Assembly (NCBI GenBank): GCA_020072765.1
Contig: JAIQGD010000044.1
Coordinates: forward strand, 1 to 45,201
Direction of reading: 5' to 3'
Source of the DNA: Terriglobia bacterium
GTDB taxonomy: Bacteria > Acidobacteriota > Terriglobia > Acidiferrales > UBA7541
DNA length: 45,201 nucleotides
The position numbers and the translations under genes were made by a program. The notes beneath the pieces are model-generated. The model had not been told where the DNA came from, ran no database searches, and saw nothing but the letters and a program-made list of their open reading frames with translations. This document shows positions 15,322 through 22,344 of the stretch, one piece after another (positions within the stretch are counted from its first letter, which is position 1; each line of letters starts with the position of its first letter).

Positions 15322-16736
15322 AGCTCCCCCTCCAGAGTCCCCTCCTTACCCTCTTCAGTCCCCCTAATAGGGGTCAAAAGTGTCACAACGTCACAACGCC
15401 CGTCAGTATTGGCGATTTCGCATTTTTGAGCCGTCACGTCCGTTTCCGCGTGATACTTTGAAAAATCGCTGGAAGGCCCGTAAACATTAGCTTGTGACGC
15501 TGTGACGTTTTGAAGGCCGATACGAGGAAGATAGCGGGTCCAGGCATCCTCGAAGTCGGTTCGCTCATACCCCCGCTGGTTTGGACTCCCCGCGATGCGC
15601 TTGACGGTGGGGGTGATTCCGAAACGGGACAGGAGGCGGGCCAGCTTCGCGGGCGTCAGTGGTTTCCCCTTCGACCATTCGCCCCACGGGGAGGTTTCGA
15701 TCTTACCCAGTGCCTCCGCTAAGTCCGCCGAGGAGATACGCTCGCGCCGGGGGTTCTCTTCGTCGCCGCCCAAAACAGCGCGAATGTCGGCCAGAAGCCG
15801 CACCCCCACCGACTCATCCCCTTGCGCAGCCCCGAAGATTTCCAACAGGGCCGCCTGAGACTCTTTCGGCCATTCCCCACCTGCCGCGTCCGCAATGGCT
15901 AGGAGCGGTTCCACCACGTCCTGCTGACGGTCGGAAAGGCAGTCGGGGAGCAAGGGACGGGCTTGCGCGAGTGAGTCAACAACCATGGAGGACCATTTCT
16001 CAATTCGCTCGCGGAGTGGCGCTACTTCGCTTTCCACATTGCGCCGCCTGAATCGCGCAACAACTTCTCCTGGCGCGGCCCTTCTGAGCCGAATGGGGAT
16101 CGAACGGTCTTCCACTGTGTCAGGGAGCTTTCCAATTCCGGCAATCGCCTTTGGGCAGAATGTCGAGAAGTCCTTGAACGTGATTTGCGCACCTTGTCCC
16201 ACACACAAAGATGCCTTGCCATCGCCCAGATAGCCGGTATTCAAGATTCCGCGTAGGGCCTCGGCGTACTCTTTTTCGCCGTTAAATGCCGCATCGCTTT
16301 CGTCCAGCAGCAGCGTAGGATGCTCGGCGTCCACCTTGCGGACAAGCACCGCCGCCGTCACCCGCCCCGTCATCCACGGATTGGCGACCGTGATCTTCAG
16401 GACTTCCAGCAGTCGGGTTTTTCCACATTGCTTCTCGGCGGAATTGATATTCAGGTAGGGCGTCACATCGAAGGAAGAAATAACGTGCGTGTGTAGAATC
16501 CAGAGCGCGAGTGCGGTTGCCTGGGCATGAGACAACACAACGTACCGCTGCACAAAAGAGCGCAAGTCGCGGAGAAGTCCGGCCCCGTCTTCGGCTGGCC
16601 GTGGCCGCTCGATTGCGCGTGACGGAAGCGAGAGATGGGCGTCCACTTCGGCGCGAAGCTCGGGATGCTCGCGGAGCGTTTCGCGGGCTTCGAACATGCG
16701 CTTGCGTTCCAACGCGGCGAAGGGATTTGAAGTCAT
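15318..16736 (-). CDS. DUF3631 P-loop ATPase / replicative helicase-like protein
   Basis: A 472-aa protein with a P-loop core: Walker A NSAEKQCGKTRLLE (K106, T107), Walker B TLLLDESDAAF (D145, E146), and motifs SFDVTPYLNI before and STFCPKAIAGIGKLPDTVEDRSIPIRL after, all typical of DUF3631 proteins of phages and integrative elements. These are thought to act as replication helicases with a primase partner. The C-terminal third (about 330-472) looks like a winged-helix/DNA-binding region and a variable tail. The ATG at 16736 overlaps the stop of the CHC2 gene (ATGA); the frame is open 10 codons further, but that start is less likely. Confidence 0.85.
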   Translation of the reverse strand: MTSNPFAALERKRMFEARETLREHPELRAEVDAHLSLPSRAIERPRPAEDGAGLLRDLRSFVQRYVVLSHAQATALALWILHTHVISSFDVTPYLNINSAEKQCGKTRLLEVLKITVANPWMTGRVTAAVLVRKVDAEHPTLLLDESDAAFNGEKEYAEALRGILNTGYLGDGKASLCVGQGAQITFKDFSTFCPKAIAGIGKLPDTVEDRSIPIRLRRAAPGEVVARFRRRNVESEVAPLRERIEKWSSMVVDSLAQARPLLPDCLSDRQQDVVEPLLAIADAAGGEWPKESQAALLEIFGAAQGDESVGVRLLADIRAVLGGDEENPRRERISSADLAEALGKIETSPWGEWSKGKPLTPAKLARLLSRFGITPTVKRIAGSPNQRGYERTDFEDAWTRYLPRIGLQNVTASQANVYGPSSDFSKYHAETDVTAQKCEIANTDGRCDVVTLLTPIRGTEEGKEGTLEGEL

Positions 16737-17395
16737 TGGCCGGGCACCTCGAAGCGATAACCGCATTCATCGGCGACAAAGCCGTCCTCAAGGGCGGCGT
16801 CAATTAACGCAGGGCGCAACTCAGGATGCAGCGCGAACCGTGCCCGAACGGAAGGCGCAGCGAACGCAATCAGCGCATAAGCCGCATCAGCCCTGCGCAG
16901 CGCGCCACAGGCGAACCGCAAGCCATCTTCCGCGATGCTGGATTTTGGTCCCGGCGGTTCCAGCATGGCGATTGCCGCGCGCCAGATTTTGCGAAGCGAT
17001 TCAAGTTCGTCCGCCAACTCAAGCAGGAGGCCGTGCTCCGCGTGGGCGAGCAAATCGGCGGCGTGCTCTTCGGCCTGGCGCTCTTGCCGCAATCGCTCGG
17101 TGTCGGCCCGTTTGTCTTGTTCAAACTCGACGCCTGCCAGGCTGGCAAGGAATCGGAGTGCTTCGCCGAACGAGCAACTGCGAACTGCCCGAATGAGCGC
17201 GATTCGATCTCCGCCTGCGCCGCACGAATGGCAGCGCCATAGCCCAGAATCCGTCCACGCGAATGCGGATGGATTCGAGCCGCCGTGTAGGGTGCAGGCG
17301 CAGCGTCGTGTTCGCTCGTTCACGACGAAGCCAAGCGACGCGAGTAAGCGCGGCATCGCCACGAGCGCCGTGATTTCGCGGGCGTCACCGTGCAT
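16733..17395 (-). CDS. CHC2 zinc-finger primase-like protein without visible TOPRIM
   Basis: A 220-aa protein. Residues about 30-65 form a DnaG-type CHC2 zinc finger: C34-x2-H37 and C55-x2-C58, with the usual HGGSNPSAF and CGAGGDRIAL surroundings. A long helical, Glu/Arg-rich region (95-140) and a C-terminal domain of unknown type follow. No TOPRIM catalytic motif (EG..D..) is evident, so it may deliver the template-binding part only, with catalysis elsewhere or lost. It overlaps the HTH gene by 11 bp and the DUF3631 gene by 4 bp. Confidence 0.82.
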   Translation of the reverse strand: MHGDAREITALVAMPRLLASLGFVVNERTRRCACTLHGGSNPSAFAWTDSGLWRCHSCGAGGDRIALIRAVRSCSFGEALRFLASLAGVEFEQDKRADTERLRQERQAEEHAADLLAHAEHGLLLELADELESLRKIWRAAIAMLEPPGPKSSIAEDGLRFACGALRRADAAYALIAFAAPSVRARFALHPELRPALIDAALEDGFVADECGYRFEVPGQ

Positions 17396-17603
17396 CGCCG
17401 TTACCGCCTGGCTTGGAGACAGGTGAGGGTTGGTCTGACCGCAAGAAGCTTTCTAGTGCGCGGATGGGTACGATGGTTCTGCGGCCCAGCTTCCGGGCCG
17501 GAAGAAGTTTTGCGGCGATGTAGTTTTGGACGGAGCGAGGCGAAATGCTGAGCATCGCCGCTGCCTCGCGAACGCTGACGGCGATCTTGTTGGTTTGTCC
17601 CAT
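17385..17603 (-). CDS. Excisionase/AlpA-like helix-turn-helix protein
   Basis: A 72-aa protein with a MerR-type HTH_17 domain: VSVREAAAMLSISPRSVQNYIAAKLLPARKLGRRTIVPIRALESFL. This matches excisionase/AlpA-like regulators, which bend att DNA or switch element operons. It is the first gene of the leftward replication operon. A TATCCT box ends seven bases before its ATG (complement of about 17611-17616), so this mRNA could also lack a leader. The tail after residue 60 is Ser/Pro/Gly-rich. Confidence 0.82.
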   Translation of the reverse strand: MGQTNKIAVSVREAAAMLSISPRSVQNYIAAKLLPARKLGRRTIVPIRALESFLRSDQPSPVSKPGGNGDAR

Positions 17604-17674
17604 GACGTGCAGGATAAAGCTCCGGCACGCATGATGAACATAGCGCGAGGCAAACCGTTTTCGGCAGGAAAGTG

Positions 17675-18379
17675 CTATCTCTTGGGAACTTTGCGTTTTT
17701 GGCGGAAGCGGGCGTCGATAAGGGTCTGCACGTCAAACCGTGGCTCGCCGTCGCGCTCGCCATTCAGCGCTAGGTCCACAGCGTCCAGAAGACCCAACAC
17801 TTCCGCGTCACAGACGTGTCCTGTGAGGGCTTTCACACGCCCTGACAGGTGGACCTTCCATTGCCGACGCTCGCTGCGCTTCACCCGATGCGCGAAGAAT
17901 GGAGTTCTCTTGATCCGCGATTCCAGCCAACCAGCATAGTCACGAAGGTCTGGGGGAAGTGGCCAGAATCGTCTCGCGTCCTTCTGGCCGAACCAGTCAT
18001 GGCAAAGCAACGTTTGCAGCTCAGCGGCCATTTTGCGAATGCGTTCGGGAAAGCCTTTCAGCTGCTTCCACGATTTTCCCGTGCCCGAGGCCCACGCCTC
18101 CTCCCAATCCGCGCTCCGCACCGGCATTCCGGCAGGCGATTTTCCCACAGCGGCGGCGGCCCACAGGCATACTTCATTCGCCATCGCGGGAGAAGCACCT
18201 CGTGAACTTCGCCGCGCCCATAACTCGGCGAGCGCTTTACGCACTCCGGGTTCACGCACAAGGTTACGAAGATCAAGCCCGAGCGAAAGCGCAACAAGCG
18301 CTGCAAGTCGGTCCTGGTCGGCATGTGCGACCGAATCGATTTGTGCTGTCTTGCGTTGGGTGCGCTTGCGTGCGGTCAT
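17675..18379 (-). CDS. Unknown protein of the integrative element
   Basis: A 234-aa basic, largely helical protein with no signal peptide or membrane segment. Visible features are a Lys/Arg-rich N terminus (MTARKRTQRKTAQ), a Trp-rich middle (ADWEEAWASGTGKSWKQLKGF, WFGQKDARRFWPLPPDLRDYAGWL) and a C-terminal helix followed by a basic end (RFRQKRKVPKR). I do not recognise the family. It diverges from the integrase module from a shared promoter region, and its ATG lies where transcription from the TTGTCA/TAGAAT promoter should begin, implying a leaderless mRNA. It could be a regulator or accessory factor; this is not shown by the sequence. Confidence 0.7.
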   Translation of the reverse strand: MTARKRTQRKTAQIDSVAHADQDRLAALVALSLGLDLRNLVREPGVRKALAELWARRSSRGASPAMANEVCLWAAAAVGKSPAGMPVRSADWEEAWASGTGKSWKQLKGFPERIRKMAAELQTLLCHDWFGQKDARRFWPLPPDLRDYAGWLESRIKRTPFFAHRVKRSERRQWKVHLSGRVKALTGHVCDAEVLGLLDAVDLALNGERDGEPRFDVQTLIDARFRQKRKVPKR

Positions 18380-18385
18380 GTGCGG

Positions 18386-18414
18386 ATTCTAGCACCTCTT
18401 CTTCTCCTTGACAA
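18386..18414 (-). promoter_or_regulatory. Leftward promoter of the unknown element gene
   Basis: On the - strand: TTGTCA (18414-18409), exactly 17 bp, TAGAAT (18391-18386). The expected transcription start, seven bases on, is the A of the ATG at 18379. Its -35 box overlaps the -35 box of the rightward promoter almost base for base. Confidence 0.65.
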
Positions 18415-18436
18415 CCCATCGCGTTAGGTTTATTGT
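18408..18436 (+). promoter_or_regulatory. Rightward promoter of the small zinc-finger gene and integrase
   Basis: TTGACA (18408-18413), exactly 17 bp, TATTGT (18431-18436). The expected transcription start is at about 18443, the A of the first ATG of the small upstream gene, so that gene would be read from a leaderless mRNA. Confidence 0.65.
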
Positions 18437-18442
18437 TGCTTC

Positions 18443-18592
18443 ATGCGATGCCCGGTTCACAACGTGAGACTGGTTTGTTTCTGCCCGGCCTGCCGAGGCT
18501 CGGCGCGCTCCAAGCAGAAGGCCAAGGCATCCCGGCGCAATGGCAGGCTCGGCGGACGCCCGTCGCAGAAAGGAAAGCACCATGCAAACTGA
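18443..18592 (+). CDS. 49-residue zinc-finger-like protein upstream of the integrase
   Basis: A short frame of 49 codons starting at the ATG placed at the predicted transcript 5' end. The protein begins MRCPVHNVRLVCFCPACRG, a compact C-x2-H and C-x-C-x2-C metal-binding pattern, followed by a very basic tail (SKQKAKASRRNGRLGGRPSQKGK) that would bind nucleic acid. It ends 11 bp inside the integrase gene, so the two are probably coupled. Possible roles are recombination directionality or autoregulation; neither is proved. Its composition and promoter placement argue that it is real. Confidence 0.6.
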   Translation: MRCPVHNVRLVCFCPACRGSARSKQKAKASRRNGRLGGRPSQKGKHHAN

Positions 18593-19751
18593 CACTGCGG
18601 CTCTCCCAATAGGGAAGACGGCAAGCAAGGAACGGCGCAGGCAGCGCGGCGTGTTCGAGAAAGTGCCCGGCTCAAGCACCTGGTGGATTCGCTACACCGA
18701 CGCCGAAGGACGCTTCCGGCGCGAGAAGGCGGGGACGAAAAGCGCCGCGATTGACCTCTACCGCAAGCGCAAGACGGATGCCCTCATCGGGAAGAAGCTC
18801 CCCGAAAAGCTCCGCCGCGCGACCGTCACGTTCGCCGACATTGCGCGTGACGCGCTGGCTTACTCAAAAGCGCACAAGCGCACCTTCGGGGACGATGTTG
18901 CCAGAATGGAGAGGATTCTTGGCTGGTTCCGCGACCGCTCCGCCGAGTCCGTCACCCCACAGGAGATTGAGCGTCACTTCGAGGAATGTATCGAGGTCGA
19001 GGAGTGGGCACCGTCCACGGTGAATCACTACCGCTCGCTGCTTTCGCTCACCTATCGGCTGGCCATTCGCAACGGGAAGGCTTCGAGCAATCCTGCCCGC
19101 GCGACACGGCACCGCAGGGAAGACAACAGCCGGGTGCGGTACCTGACCGATGCCGAGGACGGGAAGCTGCGGAACGCGATTGCCGAGGACTGGCCGGAGC
19201 ATATGCCGGAGCTAGACCTGGCCTTGCACACGGGGCTACGCCTCTCCGAGATGTACGGGCTGGACTGGCAGGACGTTGACCTAGCGCGGCGATTGCTGCT
19301 GGTGCGCCGGGGCAAGAACGGCCAGGCTCGCTACGCCCGGCTCAACTCCGTGGCGCTGAAGGCGCTCGGTGAATTGCGAAAGCGCAGCTACGGCACGGGG
19401 CCTGTGATTCGGAATCTCGCGGGTGAACCGCTCTGCGGGCCGCGCTACTGGTTCGAGAAGGCCATCCGCAAGGCCGGACTCGCCGACTTTCACTGGCACG
19501 ATCTCCGGCACACGTTCGCCTCGCGGCTGACGATGGCCGGGGTAGGCTTGCGCGCGGTCCAGGACGCCCTGGGGCACAAGAGCATTGCCATGACGGTACG
19601 CTATTCCCACCTCTCACCCGACTTCCTATTCGACGTTGTGGAGAAGCTCGTTCCACGGCCAGCTGACACCGTCTCTGCCGAGCGAACCGACACCACTACC
19701 GACACCGGGGCGCATCTGCCAGTAAACACCCAAGCGGTGCATGTGCAGTAA
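18582..19751 (+). CDS. int: Tyrosine recombinase (integrase)
   Basis: A 389-aa phage-type integrase. Residues about 20-60 look like an arm-binding/AP2-like N domain (STWWIRYTDAEGRFRREKAG). Residues about 80-170 form the SAM-like core-binding domain. The catalytic domain has the Arg in HTGLRLSEMYGLDW, the HxxR box HDLRHTFASRL, the second His in DALGHKSIAMT and the Tyr in VRYSHLSPDF. The ATG at 18582 has AAAGGA just upstream; the frame runs 14 codons further up but without such a site. The C-terminal tail (about 355-389) is encoded by DNA containing the right copy of the 22-bp repeat. The gene ends 33 bp before attR and reads towards the tRNA. Confidence 0.93.
   Translation: MQTDTAALPIGKTASKERRRQRGVFEKVPGSSTWWIRYTDAEGRFRREKAGTKSAAIDLYRKRKTDALIGKKLPEKLRRATVTFADIARDALAYSKAHKRTFGDDVARMERILGWFRDRSAESVTPQEIERHFEECIEVEEWAPSTVNHYRSLLSLTYRLAIRNGKASSNPARATRHRREDNSRVRYLTDAEDGKLRNAIAEDWPEHMPELDLALHTGLRLSEMYGLDWQDVDLARRLLLVRRGKNGQARYARLNSVALKALGELRKRSYGTGPVIRNLAGEPLCGPRYWFEKAIRKAGLADFHWHDLRHTFASRLTMAGVGLRAVQDALGHKSIAMTVRYSHLSPDFLFDVVEKLVPRPADTVSAERTDTTTDTGAHLPVNTQAVHVQ
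19685..19706 (+). repeat. Right copy of 22-bp repeat inside the integrase gene
   Basis: Identical over 22 bp to 13764-13785; two ACCGACACC nonamers spaced by ACT. A degenerate third copy (GCTGACACC) lies at 19662-19670. It is 78 bp from attR and encodes RTDTTTDT in the integrase tail. Candidate arm-type binding sites. Confidence 0.6.
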
Positions 19752-19784
19752 GTTCAATTCGTGTAAGATGTTATGAATGATTTT

Positions 19785-19824
19785 AGGGGCGTAGCTCAGT
19801 GGTAGAGCAGCGGCCTTTTAAGCC
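19785..19824 (+). repeat. attR: 40-bp repeat, 5' part of tRNA-Lys
   Basis: Perfect copy of 13599-13638, forming the 5' part of the intact tRNA gene. In this copy everything upstream of the tRNA, including any promoter, is element DNA. Confidence 0.92.
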
Positions 19825-19859
19825 GAAGGTCGTGGGTTCGATCCCCACCGCCCCTACCA
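19785..19859 (+). tRNA. tRNA-Lys (anticodon UUU)
   Basis: A complete 75-base gene with encoded CCA. The acceptor stem AGGGGCG pairs fully with CGCCCCT. The D arm is GCTC/GAGC, the anticodon loop CTTTTAA gives UUU, and the T arm has the GGTTCGATCC loop. The anticodon stem has four pairs plus a G-A at its base. The gene was rebuilt by integration: its first 40 bases come from the element's copy. A TAAGAT box at 19764-19769 is the nearest promoter-like sequence; readthrough from int is an alternative source of transcription. Confidence 0.96.
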
Positions 19860-20128
19860 AAATCTCTCATTCACACTATCCTAGCCGGCCGATTTTCTAC
19901 GGCATCACGTTGTTGGTCGCCAATGACGTGAGCGGTAGATACCCAGCGTAATCCGTGGGTCACTGTGCCGCACTCTGTCACTGCAACTGGTACAAAAACT
20001 CGGGCTGGTCAAACTTCGCGCTTACGAAATCCTTAGGTCTCCCTTATTTCTTCCTGATCTTGGCGGAGTAGGCTGAATCATGAGACTCGCCCAGGGCAAG
20101 TTAACAAGACGCCGGGCGAACGTGTTCA
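19860..20128. other. Region between tRNA-Lys and the kdp genes
   Basis: About 270 bp. No open frame with convincing content and no recognised riboswitch. It must hold the kdp promoter and any KdpE site, but I cannot point to one with confidence. Confidence 0.4.
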
Positions 20129-20413
20129 ATGAGATTCGAAGTGATGCTGTTCATCACACTGGTGCTGGGACCGGCGTGCATGTTTCTTCTATACGTGTTG
20201 TTCCAGCTCCAGCGCGAGGCGAGGCGACCGGCCCGCCAGTATCCGAGGCGATCGGCGCGCGTCGTGACCTTCGTCACAGCGCCCGCTTCCCGCCCGGATG
20301 CTGTAGTCGATCCTCCGGGCAGATCAGCGGAAGAGTCGGCGTCGAGCAGCCGCCGGTCGGTCGCAATGTTCCCGGGTGCGGCCAAGCGGTCCGCCCCGCG
20401 AGAAGTGGGTTAG
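20129..20413 (+). CDS. Small membrane protein upstream of kdpF
   Basis: A 94-aa open frame with one N-terminal hydrophobic helix (MLFITLVLGPACMFLLYVLFQL) followed by an Arg/Pro/Ser-rich cytoplasmic tail. I do not recognise the family. Its position just upstream of two 28-residue membrane peptides and KdpA suggests an accessory of the K+ pump, which is inference. An overlapping frame (20080-20511) lacks such features in its first 110 codons and is less likely. Confidence 0.5.
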   Translation: MRFEVMLFITLVLGPACMFLLYVLFQLQREARRPARQYPRRSARVVTFVTAPASRPDAVVDPPGRSAEESASSSRRSVAMFPGAAKRSAPREVG

Positions 20414-20424
20414 GAGTAACTCGA

Positions 20425-20511
20425 ATGCGAGACCTTGTGTTTGTCATTTGCACGGTTGTTTTCTTCATGGTGTCCATTGCATACGTGTGGGCCTGTGATC
20501 GGCTGAAGTAG
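20425..20511 (+). CDS. 28-residue membrane peptide upstream of kdpF
   Basis: Short gene with its own AGGAG ribosome site. The product MRDLVFVICTVVFFMVSIAY... is a single membrane helix ending in a polar WACDRLK. Peptides of this shape recur in front of kdpF in some kdp operons, as far as I recall, but have no assigned function. It ends 13 bp before kdpF. Confidence 0.65.
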   Translation: MRDLVFVICTVVFFMVSIAYVWACDRLK

Positions 20512-20524
20512 GGAGCGAGATCAA

Positions 20525-20611
20525 ATGATAGGCGACAGCGTTCTATTGGGAATCAGCGTTCTGATGTTCGGGTACCTTCTGGCGGCGCTGCTCTGGCCGG
20601 AGAGGTTCTGA
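20525..20611 (+). CDS. kdpF: KdpF, small subunit of the K+-transporting ATPase
   Basis: A 28-residue single-helix peptide (MIGDSVLLGISVLMFGYLLAALLWPERF). The ending YLLAALLWPERF is characteristic of KdpF, which stabilises the KdpABC complex in the membrane. It stops 2 bp before the kdpA start. Confidence 0.88.
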   Translation: MIGDSVLLGISVLMFGYLLAALLWPERF

Positions 20612-20613
20612 CG

Positions 20614-22337
20614 ATGACCGCAAACGGTTGGCTGCAAATTGCGTTGTTCTTCGTGGTTCTCCTGGCCGTCACGAAGCCGCTGGGCGTCTTCATGGCGCGC
20701 GTATTTTCCGGCGAGAAAACGTTTCTCGACCCTGCCCTGCGGCCCATCGAGCGCTTGCTCTACCGGACGACGGGAATCGATGAAAAGCGTGAGATGGACT
20801 GGAAGGAATACAGCGTCGCGATGCTGCTCTTCAGCGGCGTGTCGATGTTGCTGCTCTACCTGATCCAGCGCGTGCAGCAGTGGCTGCCGTGGAACCCGCA
20901 ACATCTGCCCGCCGTGGCGCCCGATCTCGCGTTCAACACCGCCGCCTCGTTCACCTCGAATACCAACTGGCAGAACTACGCCGGCGAATCGACAATGAGC
21001 TATTTCACGCAGATGGCGGGACTGGCTTACCACAACTTCGCGTCCGCGGGTGTGGGCATCGCGCTCGCCATCGCCGTCATCCGCGGCATCGCCCGGCGGG
21101 AATCGAAAACCATCGGCAACTTCTGGGTGGATCTCACGCGATGCATGCTGTGGGTTCTGCTTCCGGCTTGCCTGCTGATTACACGGCCAGGCTGGTGAAT
21201 CCTCAGACGGTGCAAACCACGGGATCGGATGGCAAAACTACAACGCAAACGATCACCGATCAAGTGATCGCCCAAGGGCCGGTCGCTTCGCAGGAAGCGA
21301 TCAAGATTCTCGGAACCAATGGCGGCGGTTTTTTCAACGCCAACAGCGCCCACCCATTCGAGAACCCGACTCCCCTGACCGATTTCATGCAGATCGTCAT
21401 GATGCTCGCGCTCGGATCGGGCCTCACGTACACGCTGGGCCGGATGACGGGTTCACAGCGTCATGGCTGGGCCGTGTGGGCCGCGATGGCGATTTTGTGC
21501 CTCGTGGGCGTCACGGTGGCGTATGCCATGGAATCTCGTGGCAACCCTCTGCTGCACGGAATTGACCAACACACCGCCGCCATGCAGCCGGGCGGCAATA
21601 TGGAGGGCAAGGAAGTCCGCTTTGGGATTGCACCGACGGCGCTCTTCGCGACCACGACCACGGATGCGAGTTGCGGCGCGGTCAACGGGATGCATGATTC
21701 GTTCACGCCGATCGGCGGGCTGGTTCCGCTGGTCAACATCATGCTCGGGGAAGTGGTGTTCGGCGGCGTCGGCTCAGGGCTTTACGGTATGGTGGTTTTC
21801 ATCGTTCTCGCGGTCTTCATCGCTGGGCTGATGGTCGGCCGGACGCCGGAATATCTCGGGAAGAAGATCGAAGCGTACGACGTGAAGATGGCCATGTTGA
21901 CGGTCCTGATTTTCTGTCTCGTGATTCTCGTCTTTACGGCCGTCGCCGTGGCTTCATCCTTCGGCACCTCGTCCATTTCGAATCCCGGTCCGCACGGCCT
22001 CGCGCAAGTCTTGTACGCTTACACCTCCACGGCGGGGAATAACGGTTCGGCGTTCGCCGGGCTGAACGGGAATACGCTTTGGTACAACGTGAGCCTTGGC
22101 TTCAATACATTGCTAGGGCGGTTTCTAATGATCATTCCAGTGCTTGCCCTCGCCGGGAATCTGGCGCGCAAGAAACTCGTGCCGGAATCGGCGGGCACGT
22201 TTCCGGTGACGACGCCGCTCTTCACGATGCTCCTAATTTCCGTGATCCTGATTGTCAGCGCACTTACATTTTTCCCGGCGCTCAGCCTGGGCCCGATCCT
22301 CGAGCACCTGCTGATGCACGCCGGAAAGGTTTTCTGA
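20614..22337 (+). pseudogene. kdpA: kdpA, K+ channel subunit, interrupted by a frameshifting deletion
   Basis: KdpA is the channel-like K+-binding subunit of KdpFABC. All four selectivity-loop regions can be read: [47 protein letters not shown] and [10 protein letters not shown]. But the first lies in one frame (20614-21198, ending LLPACLLI then stop) and the rest in another, resuming at about 21177 with [15 protein letters not shown]. Family members have roughly 15-17 more residues here (a ..FLVSQG..QNF.P.. segment), so a deletion of a length that is 1 mod 3 (about 46 or 49 bp) explains both the gap and the shift. Either the pump is broken in this genome, or this is an assembly error. Confidence 0.85.
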
Positions 22338-22344
22338 GGCCACC

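Larger units (their letters stand above)
13599..19824. mobile_element. 6.2-kb integrative element in the anticodon arm of tRNA-Lys(UUU)
   Basis: Bounded by 40-bp perfect direct repeats of the tRNA 5' part (13599-13638 and 19785-19824), so the inserted unit is 6186 bp. The integrase gene abuts the right end. A leftward operon encodes an excisionase-like HTH protein, a CHC2 zinc-finger protein, a DUF3631 ATPase, a TubC-N-like small protein and two unknowns; one further unknown gene diverges from the integrase. No capsid, portal, terminase or conjugation genes are seen. This is the gene set of a minimal integrative element or phage satellite. Parts of it (13900-14750) look less GC-rich than the flanks. 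Confidence 0.88.

Noticed and set aside
19860-20128. Possible c-di-AMP (ydaO-type) riboswitch in front of kdp
   Set aside because: Considered because such riboswitches often precede K+ genes, but I could not find its conserved segments.
20080-20511. 143-codon frame fused to the 28-residue peptide upstream of kdpF
   Set aside because: Only the last 28 codons look like a protein and they have their own AGGAG and ATG; the overlapping frame at 20129 has a clear membrane helix.
21196-21198. TGA ending the first part of kdpA as a second selenocysteine codon
   Set aside because: The sequence after this TGA in the same frame is not KdpA; the rest of the protein lies in another frame, so a deletion explains the break.
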